Assembly (NCBI GenBank): GCA_003155175.1
Contig: PMFP01000042.1
Coordinates: 15,206-28,049 of the forward strand
DNA from: Vulcanimicrobiota bacterium
GTDB taxonomy: Bacteria; Vulcanimicrobiota; Vulcanimicrobiia; Vulcanimicrobiales; Vulcanimicrobiaceae
DNA length: 12,844 bases
Reading direction: 5' to 3'
Program-made: the position numbers and the translations under genes
Notes under the pieces: generated by a model
The model's input: the letters and a program-made list of their open reading frames with translations, nothing else
The model's database searches: none
What the model was told of the DNA's origin: nothing
In this document: in pieces, positions 1-6,006 of the stretch
How the letters are laid out: each line of letters opens with the position of its first letter
Numbering within the stretch: position 1 is the first letter of the stretch

Positions 1-876
1 TGGCTCAAGACGTCGCGCGCGATTCCGTGGCGGCGTCCGATCGCGTCGCTGAACTACCTGCTGACCTCGCACGTGTGGCGCCAAGACAACAACGGCTTCA
101 GCCATCAGGACCCGGGCTTCATCGATCACGTCGTGAACAAGAAGGCCGAAGTCGTGCGCGTGTACTTGCCGCCGGACGCCAACACGCTGCTCTCGGTCGC
201 GGACCATTGCCTGAAGAGCCGCAACTACGTCAACGTCATCGTGGCCGGAAAGCATCCGGAATGGCAGTGGCTCGACATGGACGCGGCCGTCGCGCACTGC
301 ACCGTCGGCGCGGGCATTTGGGAGTGGGCCAGCAACGACGACGGCGCCGACCCCGACGTCGTCATGGCCTGCGCCGGCGACGTTCCAACGCTCGAAACGC
401 TCGCCGCGGTGACGTTCTTGCGCGCGCGGCTGCCCGAGATCAAGATTCGCGTCGTCAACGTCGTGGACTTGATGTCGCTCCAGTCGCCCAGCGAACATCC
501 GCACGGGCTGAGCGACGAGAGCTTCGCCTCCATGTTCACCGCCGACCGGCCCGTCATCTTTGCGTTCCACGGCTACCCGGCGCTGGTCCACCGCCTCACG
601 TATAGGCGGCCGAACCACGAGAACTTCCACGTTCACGGCTACCGGGAAGAAGGCTCGACGACGACGCCGTTCGACATGACGGTGCGCAACGAACTGGACC
701 GCTTCCATCTCGCGGACGCCGCGATCCGCCGGTTGCCCGGCTTGGACGGACGCGCCGATCACACGCGGCAGTACGTTCGCGACAAGCTCGCGGAACACAA
801 GCGCTATGTCGAGCGATACGGCGACGACATGCCCGAGATTCTCAACTGGCGCTGGCAATCCGAGACGCAGGCGTAA
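1..876 (+). CDS. xfp: Phosphoketolase, C-terminal part (5' end outside window)
   Basis: Phosphoketolase cleaves xylulose 5-phosphate and/or fructose 6-phosphate with phosphate, giving acetyl phosphate and an aldose phosphate. It is a ThDP-dependent cytosolic enzyme. The reading frame is open from base 1, and 291 codons precede the TAA; the full family is about 800 residues, so roughly the last third is present. Family landmarks visible are GFSHQDPGFIDHV (residues 33-45 of the fragment, His35 in the conserved HQDPG), VYLPPDANTLLSVADHCL, NYVNVIVAGKHP, and near the C-terminus TTTPFDMTVRNELDRFHLA, which is highly characteristic. The ThDP-binding region lies upstream of the window. An acetate kinase gene starts 5 nt after the stop, so the two are almost certainly co-transcribed and use the same acetyl phosphate. 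Substrate preference (X5P versus F6P) cannot be read from this part. No frameshift is seen. Confidence 0.96.
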   Translation, partial: WLKTSRAIPWRRPIASLNYLLTSHVWRQDNNGFSHQDPGFIDHVVNKKAEVVRVYLPPDANTLLSVADHCLKSRNYVNVIVAGKHPEWQWLDMDAAVAHCTVGAGIWEWASNDDGADPDVVMACAGDVPTLETLAAVTFLRARLPEIKIRVVNVVDLMSLQSPSEHPHGLSDESFASMFTADRPVIFAFHGYPALVHRLTYRRPNHENFHVHGYREEGSTTTPFDMTVRNELDRFHLADAAIRRLPGLDGRADHTRQYVRDKLAEHKRYVERYGDDMPEILNWRWQSETQA

Positions 877-881
877 GGCGC

Positions 882-1997
882 TTGCGCATTCTCTGTCTCG
901 ACATCGGATCGTCGTCGCTCAAACTCGCGGTCTACGAAAAGGCGCGAACCGGCGATACCTTCGAGCGTCTCGTGGCGGCGGACGCGCCCTTGCCTGCGGA
1001 TGGATTCCGCGCGGGAGCCGGCGTGGAGCGGATTCTGCAGGCCGTGCCGGACGGCAATGTGAAAACGGGGCGGCACGGGCCCCCCGTTCACCCCCTCGCT
1101 GGAATCGGACACCGCGTCGTGTTCGGCGGACCGCAACGGGTCGCCGCCGTGCTCGCCGACGACCGCGTGCTGGACGAACTCGAGGCGTACGTGCCGATGG
1201 AACCGCTCCATTTGCGGGCGCAGCTCGATTTGATCGGCGCGATTCGGTCCGCGCGCCCGGGGTTGCCGCAAGTGCTCTGCTTCGACACCGCGTTTCATCA
1301 CGACATGCCGCACGTGGCGCAGTTGGTCGCGTTACCGCCGGACGCGGTTCCGGGAATCCGGCGTTACGGCTTTCACGGCCTTTCGTACGAATATATCGTA
1401 TCGAAACTGGACGGCGCGGCGGGCCGGACGCTCGTCGCGCATTTGGGTTCGGGCGCGAGCCTCTGCGCGATCCGGGACGGCGCGCCGGTGGACACGACGA
1501 TGGGATTCAGCCCGCTCAGCGGTCTGGTGATGGCGACGCGGCCCGGCGATCTGGATCCGGGCGCGATCCTTGCGCTGGTGCGCGACGGCAGGAGCGTCGC
1601 GGAGATCACCGATCTGCTGTACCGGGGTTCGGGGCTGCTCGGCGTATCCGGCGTGTCCCCGGACTTGCGCGCACTCATCGCGGCTTCTCCGGACAACCCG
1701 CGGGCGCGCGACGCCGTCGCCCTGTTCCAGTACGAGCTGATCAAACACATGGGCGCGATGATCGCCGCGCTCGGGGGCCTCGATACGCTGGTCTTTACCG
1801 GCGGCATCGGCGAGCACCAGCCGTCGGTTCGATCCGCCGCCTGCGAGGCGTTCCGGTTCCTGGGCGTGCACGTTGACGAGGCGGCCAACGCACGGAACGC
1901 CGATTCGATCGCGCTACCGGAGAGCCGCGCGGCCATCCGCGTCATCCCTACCGACGAAAATCTGATGGTCGCGCGGCACGCGGCCGCGCTGCTGTAG
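882..1997 (+). CDS. ackA: Acetate kinase, divergent
   Basis: Transfers phosphate between acetyl phosphate and ADP, giving acetate and ATP; in this context it harvests ATP from the phosphoketolase product. It has 371 residues against about 400 for E. coli AckA. ASKHA-fold motifs appear in order: LDIGSSSLK (7-15), GHRVVFGG (Arg78), FDTAFHHDMP (Asp135), RYGFHGLSYEY (His165), AHLGSGAS (His187), DTTMGFSPLSGLVMATRPGD (Arg220), FTGGIGEH (309-312) and PTDENLMVAR (Glu359). The arginine, aspartate, histidine and glutamate positions of the family are kept. Several usual asparagines are not: Asp7 replaces the Asn before GSSS, Ser190 sits where HLGNG has Asn, and GIGEH replaces GIGEN. The TTG start is chosen because the first motif begins a few residues later. 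Its SD is weak (AAGG in the stop region of xfp), which fits translational coupling. Another acyl-phosphate kinase of this superfamily is possible, but the xfp neighbour favours acetate. Confidence 0.92.
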   Translation: MRILCLDIGSSSLKLAVYEKARTGDTFERLVAADAPLPADGFRAGAGVERILQAVPDGNVKTGRHGPPVHPLAGIGHRVVFGGPQRVAAVLADDRVLDELEAYVPMEPLHLRAQLDLIGAIRSARPGLPQVLCFDTAFHHDMPHVAQLVALPPDAVPGIRRYGFHGLSYEYIVSKLDGAAGRTLVAHLGSGASLCAIRDGAPVDTTMGFSPLSGLVMATRPGDLDPGAILALVRDGRSVAEITDLLYRGSGLLGVSGVSPDLRALIAASPDNPRARDAVALFQYELIKHMGAMIAALGGLDTLVFTGGIGEHQPSVRSAACEAFRFLGVHVDEAANARNADSIALPESRAAIRVIPTDENLMVARHAAALL

Positions 1998-2018
1998 GCG
2001 AACGGGGCGCCGTTACGC
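1998..2018 (+). other. Small hairpin in the ackA-glycosyltransferase gap
   Basis: AACGG (2001-2005) and CCGTT (2010-2014) form a perfect 5-bp stem around a GGCG loop. Flanking GCG (1998-2000) and CGC (2016-2018) can extend it across a one-base bulge. It lies directly after the ackA stop. No T-tract follows, so it is not a convincing intrinsic terminator. It could slow readthrough or protect the 3' end of the xfp-ackA message. The 72-bp gap is long enough for a separate promoter for the next gene, but I see no clear -35/-10 pair. Confidence 0.35.
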
Positions 2019-2057
2019 TGCGTCGAACAGGCCTTGAGCCCGCCGTGGCGCGTTTGA

Positions 2058-2064
2058 GGGAGGA
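2058..2064 (+). promoter_or_regulatory. Ribosome binding site deciding a TTG start
   Basis: GGGAGGA sits 5 nt before the TTG at 2070, a near-ideal SD spacing. It supports the TTG rather than a later ATG or GTG as the start of the membrane glycosyltransferase. Confidence 0.75.
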
Positions 2065-2069
2065 CGTTT

Positions 2070-3695
2070 TTGCACGCAGAAGGACGCGACGCCGAACCCG
2101 GAGCGGTTCCGCGCAAAGTCCATCTGATCGCCCTCGCGCTCGTGCTCTTGCTCGGAGCCGCGCTGCGCTTTTACGATATTTCCGGCGTACCGTCGGAGTT
2201 AATCGTGGACGAACTCGACCTCTACAACTCGGTGCAGAGTATCGCAACGACCGGACACGACGTCGACGGCAAGCTCCTGCCGTTTCTCTATTCGCCGTTT
2301 ACGCGAAACCCGCCGGTCTACGGCGTCGCGTCGTATGCGTCGAGCCTGGTCTTCGGGAAAACCCCCTTCGGTTTGCGCTTTCCCGCGGTCGTTTTCGGGC
2401 TCGTCGCGGTCGCGCTGATGTACGCGATCGCTTGGGAGCTGACGAGGCGCCGCGACGTCGCGCTGGCGACGGCGGCGCTGCAAGCCACGCAGCCGATCTT
2501 CGTTCACTTTTCGCGCGTCGCGTGGGAGCCCGCGTCGGAGCTGCCGTTTCTGCTCGGCGGCTTGTACGCGTTGCTGCGCGCGTTTCGGCCGGCGGACGAA
2601 ACGGACGCGACGAGCGTGCGAATCCATCCCGGATGGCTCGCGCTGGGCGCGCTGCTGCTCGGGCTCACGTCCTACACGTACATGGCGGGCTGGTTTTACG
2701 CGGTCGCGCTCGGCGGAGCGATCCTCGCGCTCAACGCGGGGCGATTGCGTTCGTGGGACGCATGCGCGAAGGTGCTGGGGGCGATCGCGCTGTGGGGCGC
2801 GATCTCCGCTCCGGCGCTCTGGATGTGGTTCGGCGATCCGGCGACGTACGGCAAGGCGCAGCGCATCGGGACCTTTTCGCAAGGCGTCTCCTGGAGCGCG
2901 CTGGGCGTCTTTGCGGCGAATTATCTCAAGCACTTCTCGTGGTCGTATCTCGTCGCGACGGGCGATCCGCAGCCCGGCGTGACGTGGCGCTACCTGGTGG
3001 GGTTCGGCGCGTTCTATTGGTGGGTGATGCCGCTTGCGATCTTCGGTCTGGTGTGGGGCAGCGGATACGTGCGAACGCGCTGGGGGTTTCTTTGGCTGCT
3101 GACCTGGCTTGCCGTCTATCCGCTCGGCGGCGCGCTCACCAACGAAGGCGCGCCCAACGCGCCGCGAACGCTCGCCGGCGCGCCGGTCTTTTGCATCTTG
3201 GCGGCGCTGGGCGTCGCCATGCTGCTCGACGTCGCGCGGTCGCTGCGGCCGCGACGGCTCGCTCGCGCCGCCGTGCCCGTGGTTGCGCTCGTGCTCGCCG
3301 CAAATCTCGCCGTTTCGGTCGTGCTGTTTTCGATCACGTACTTCACGCAATACGTGCACGTTTATTCCAATGCGTGGGACTCGGGAACCGGCGCGATGTT
3401 TGCGGCGATACGGGAGCGGAGCGCCGGGTATTCGCGCGTGTGCTTCGCGGTCTGGCCGGCGTGGTACGGGCTCGACACGTACGTGCGCTATTATCTCGGC
3501 GACGTGCCGATCGAGAAGATCGGCAACGTCACCGACGCGGCGTGTTATCTCCCGGGGACGCTCGTTGCAACCGACGCGGACCATCCGCTCAAGCGCCGCG
3601 GCTTCGTCGTGGTCGCGCGCGTCGTGGACGTGAGCGGTTCGCCTTTCGCGTTCGTGAGCGCGAATAGGAGGACTTTGCTCCCGCCCCAGCGTTAA
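2070..3695 (+). CDS. GT-C membrane glycosyltransferase (ArnT/PMT, GT39/GT83-like)
   Basis: Predicted polytopic inner-membrane enzyme that moves a sugar from a lipid-linked (polyprenyl phosphate) donor to an acceptor on the outer face of the membrane. It has 541 residues, and by eye 10-12 hydrophobic segments, from LIALALVLLLGAALRFY (about 19-35) to AAVPVVALVLAANLAVSVVL (about 411-430), followed by a soluble tail of roughly 110 residues. The first external loop carries IVDELD (Asp47-Glu48), matching the acidic catalytic pair after TM1 in GT-C transferases. The WAL-type aromatic-rich middle (SYTYMAGWFYA) is also usual in this fold. The acceptor cannot be read from sequence; lipid, protein and polysaccharide are all possible. 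It follows ackA by 72 nt with its own strong SD. Its stop is only 10 nt before the methyltransferase, so it is probably co-transcribed with the downstream cassette. The precise family is uncertain. Confidence 0.82.
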   Translation: MHAEGRDAEPGAVPRKVHLIALALVLLLGAALRFYDISGVPSELIVDELDLYNSVQSIATTGHDVDGKLLPFLYSPFTRNPPVYGVASYASSLVFGKTPFGLRFPAVVFGLVAVALMYAIAWELTRRRDVALATAALQATQPIFVHFSRVAWEPASELPFLLGGLYALLRAFRPADETDATSVRIHPGWLALGALLLGLTSYTYMAGWFYAVALGGAILALNAGRLRSWDACAKVLGAIALWGAISAPALWMWFGDPATYGKAQRIGTFSQGVSWSALGVFAANYLKHFSWSYLVATGDPQPGVTWRYLVGFGAFYWWVMPLAIFGLVWGSGYVRTRWGFLWLLTWLAVYPLGGALTNEGAPNAPRTLAGAPVFCILAALGVAMLLDVARSLRPRRLARAAVPVVALVLAANLAVSVVLFSITYFTQYVHVYSNAWDSGTGAMFAAIRERSAGYSRVCFAVWPAWYGLDTYVRYYLGDVPIEKIGNVTDAACYLPGTLVATDADHPLKRRGFVVVARVVDVSGSPFAFVSANRRTLLPPQR

Positions 3696-3705
3696 TCCGA
3701 AGAAC

Positions 3706-4398
3706 GTGTTGATTCTGGACCAGCGCTTTCCGGGCCGCGAACTCATTGACGGACCGGTTGATTCGATGACGGAGCTCTCTGAGAGCTTTCGCGACATCGC
3801 GCTTGCCAACCGGCGATTCGGAGGCATAGCGGTCGCTCGCTTTGCCTTGCGGAACCTGCGCGCGCAGACCGTCCTGGACGTCGGGACCGGCAGCGGCGAC
3901 ATTCCCGCATCGCTGCAGACGCACGCGCGCGAGCGCGGGCGGACGCTGGAGTTCACGTGCCTCGATTCCAGCGCGCAGGTCGTCGCGCTGGCCAACGCGA
4001 CGCACGGATCGAACGATGCGTTGCGTTTCGTCCAAGCCGACGGCACGCGGCTGCCTTTTGCGGACGCGGCGTTCGACGTCGCGATGTGCAACCTCACGCT
4101 GCACCATCTCGACCCGCCCGAGGCAGTGGCGCTGCTGCGCGAACTGCGGCGCGTCTCGCGCGTCACGCCGGTCGTGACCGACCTGCGCCGGAGCGGCCTG
4201 ACGTGGTTCTCGGCGTATGCGTTCAGCCGGCTGTTCACGCGCAATCGCCTCACGCGGCACGACGCGCCGATGTCCGCGCGTCGCGCCTATACGAAAGAAG
4301 AAGCGGCCGGCCTCGCGCGCGAGGCGGGCTGGCAAAAGCCGCAGGCCGAGAGCTTCGGATTCATCAGGATGGTTTTGAGCGATGCCGCGACGGTTTGA
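3706..4398 (+). CDS. Class I SAM-dependent methyltransferase of the type III PKS-associated kind
   Basis: Cytosolic Rossmann-fold methyltransferase of 230 residues. Motif I is VLDVGTGSGD (56-65), followed by an acidic post-I strand end (CLDSS) and the motif II/III region LPFADAAFDVAMCNLTLHHL. The N-terminal part ELIDGPVD...LSESFRDIALANRRFGG resembles, from memory, methyltransferases found beside type III polyketide synthases and FAD oxidoreductases, and differs from plain UbiE proteins. The start is GTG at 3706, 10 nt after the glycosyltransferase stop, with only a weak GAAG before it. TTG at 3709 or ATG at 3766 are alternatives, but the ATG would drop conserved N-terminal sequence. Its 3' end overlaps the oxidoreductase by 17 nt, so translation is probably coupled. 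The likely role is O- or C-methylation of the cassette product; the substrate is unknown. Confidence 0.88.
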   Translation: MLILDQRFPGRELIDGPVDSMTELSESFRDIALANRRFGGIAVARFALRNLRAQTVLDVGTGSGDIPASLQTHARERGRTLEFTCLDSSAQVVALANATHGSNDALRFVQADGTRLPFADAAFDVAMCNLTLHHLDPPEAVALLRELRRVSRVTPVVTDLRRSGLTWFSAYAFSRLFTRNRLTRHDAPMSARRAYTKEEAAGLAREAGWQKPQAESFGFIRMVLSDAATV

Positions 4399-5557
4399 CG
4401 TCGCCGTCGTCGGGTCGGGTCCGGCGGGCGCTGCGTGCGCGTTGCGCTTGGCGCGCTTCGGATTCGCCGTCGCGCTCATCGACGAGCGCGCGTTCCCGCG
4501 GCCGAAGCTGTGCGGTGAGTATCTCAACCTCGGTGCGGTGCGCGAGCTCGGCGAGCTGGGATTGGGCGACTTGCTCGACGCCACGGGCAGCCCGCTGAAC
4601 GGGATGCGCCTGTTCGCGCACGGCGAAGTCGCGGACTTCGCTTTTTCGTCGTCCGCGTATTCGGTTTCGCGAGAGATCCTGGACGAACGGATTCGCGCTG
4701 AGGCGCTGGCGTCCGGCGCGCAAGCGATTGCCGGCCGCCTTCAGAGCGTCGCGCGCAGCGATTTCGGCGTCGAGACGACCGTCTTGCAGCCGTCCGGAGA
4801 GATTCTGGAGATTTCGACGCGGTATCTGGTGGGCGCGGACGGCATGCGCTCGACGGTCGCGCGCCTGTGCGATCTGTCCGCTCCGGTCGCCGACGGGCGG
4901 TTCGCGATCGGGGGGCACTACGAAGGGCTGGCGCTCTCGCATTGGATCGAGATGTATGCCAGCGGCAACGGCTACATCGCGCTCAATCCGCTCACCGACG
5001 AATCGGCGAACGCGGTGTTCGTGCTCAGTCGCGAGCACCTGATGCGCGCGCGCAAAGACCTCGGCGACGAACTCACGCGCTTCTCGGTTGCCGTCACGGA
5101 CGGCAGCCGGCGCGTGGAAAACGAGCGGCTGCAGGGCAAGCGGAACTCGATCGGGCCGATCTCGGTGCGCACGTCGCAGCCGGCCGCTAAGAACGTGTTG
5201 CTGGTCGGAGATGCGGCGGCGTTCGTGGATCCGTTCACGGGACAGGGCGTGTATCTCGCGCTGTCGGGCGCGCGGCGCGCGGCCGCGGCGATCTCGCGAG
5301 CGCTGCACCACGCCGCGGAAGAACGCGTCGCGTGGCGGGAGTACGCTGCCGACATCCGCTCGGCGGTGATGGAGCGCAAACGGCTCGCTGCCATGGTCAA
5401 GATGCTCGTCACGTTCGGTTTTGCGGCGCGACGCGCCGCGGCGGCGCTGCGCCGGCGTCCGGCCGATTTCGTGCCGCTCATCGAAGCCGTGTGCGGCAAC
5501 CGCCCGGCTCCGGGGCGACCGGAGCTGGCTCTCACGATCGCGAGAGCGCTGCGATGA
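4382..5557 (+). CDS. FAD-dependent oxidoreductase, geranylgeranyl reductase / aromatic monooxygenase type
   Basis: Group A flavoprotein fold, 391 residues. The dinucleotide-binding GSGPAG lies at 11-16 and its acidic strand end at Asp34-Glu35. FPRPKLCGEYLN (38-48) is the Cys-Gly-Glu segment typical of geranylgeranyl-reductase-family proteins. The DG motif is GADGMRSTVAR (Asp153) and the second FAD ribose/phosphate motif is VGDAAAFVDPFTGQG (Asp277). These are the three standard FAD contacts of the PHBH/GGR superfamily. The reaction may be double-bond reduction or hydroxylation; sequence alone does not separate them. The ATG lies inside the methyltransferase gene (17-nt overlap) and the stop shares ATGA with the SRPBCC gene, so it sits in the middle of a coupled operon. 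No truncation is visible. I am confident of the flavoprotein class and unsure of the substrate. Confidence 0.9.
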   Translation: MPRRFDVAVVGSGPAGAACALRLARFGFAVALIDERAFPRPKLCGEYLNLGAVRELGELGLGDLLDATGSPLNGMRLFAHGEVADFAFSSSAYSVSREILDERIRAEALASGAQAIAGRLQSVARSDFGVETTVLQPSGEILEISTRYLVGADGMRSTVARLCDLSAPVADGRFAIGGHYEGLALSHWIEMYASGNGYIALNPLTDESANAVFVLSREHLMRARKDLGDELTRFSVAVTDGSRRVENERLQGKRNSIGPISVRTSQPAAKNVLLVGDAAAFVDPFTGQGVYLALSGARRAAAAISRALHHAAEERVAWREYAADIRSAVMERKRLAAMVKMLVTFGFAARRAAAALRRRPADFVPLIEAVCGNRPAPGRPELALTIARALR

Positions 5558-6006
5558 CGTCCATGACCAACAGCATCCGCATCGCCGCGCCGGCGCAGCG
5601 GATCTACGCGCTCGCGAGCGCGACCGAACGCTGGCCGGAGATCCTTCCGCATTACCGGTTCGTCAACGTGCTGAGTCAAGACGGCGACGAACGCACCGTG
5701 GAGATGGCCGCGCGGCGCGGGCCGTTCCCGGTGCGCTGGACGGCGCTGCAGCGCAACGATCCCCACACGCCGGCGATTTTCTTTCAGCACACCAGCGGCT
5801 GGACGAAGGGGATGGACGTGGTGTGGAAATTCGACGAGGGTCCGGACGGCACCGACGTCTCCATCGTGCACGACTTGGCGTTTTCGTTTCCGGTCGCGGA
5901 AAAGGCCGTGGAGAAATACGTGGTGACGGGTTTCTTTATCGACGGCATCGCGCGTCGTACGCTGGCGTGCATGAAGGCGATCGCCGAGGCCAACGCCGAT
6001 GGCTGA
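5554..6006 (+). CDS. SRPBCC-fold protein, polyketide cyclase/aromatase-like
   Basis: A 150-residue START/Bet v1-like (SRPBCC) protein, about one domain long. It begins with the usual strand IRIAAPAQRIYALASATERW, followed by PEILPHYRFVNVL, WTALQRNDP, the region around GWTKGMDVVWKFDE, and a C-terminal helix ending RRTLACMKAIAEA. The pattern matches polyketide cyclase/dehydrase and CoQ10-binding (Coq10/YbgF-like) relatives; such proteins bind hydrophobic ligands in a deep pocket. The ATG at 5554 overlaps the oxidoreductase stop (ATGA). The frame is open further upstream, but that extension would lie inside the oxidoreductase gene and has no SRPBCC sequence. The 3' end overlaps the ketosynthase by 8 nt. 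Placement next to a ketosynthase and a flavoprotein suggests ring closure, aromatisation or carrying of a poly-beta-keto or acyl intermediate. Function is inferred. Confidence 0.86.
   Translation: MTSMTNSIRIAAPAQRIYALASATERWPEILPHYRFVNVLSQDGDERTVEMAARRGPFPVRWTALQRNDPHTPAIFFQHTSGWTKGMDVVWKFDEGPDGTDVSIVHDLAFSFPVAEKAVEKYVVTGFFIDGIARRTLACMKAIAEANADG

Noticed and set aside
804..1313. Long open frames on the opposite strand and alternate frames across xfp, ackA and the glycosyltransferase
   Set aside because: They overlap genes with clear family motifs, are rich in Arg/Ala from GC-rich frame shadowing, and have no domain or SD.
1998..2020. Intrinsic terminator after ackA
   Set aside because: A 5-bp stem is present but no T-tract follows.
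2199..4253. A very long minus-strand open frame (about 680 codons)
   Set aside because: It is antisense to the glycosyltransferase and methyltransferase, both supported by motifs; its translation is Arg-rich and low in hydrophobic structure.
5332..5553. A longer start for the SRPBCC gene, beginning at 5332
   Set aside because: The extra sequence lies wholly within the flavoprotein gene, is Arg/Gly/Ala-rich shadow sequence, and the SRPBCC domain begins right after the ATG at 5554.
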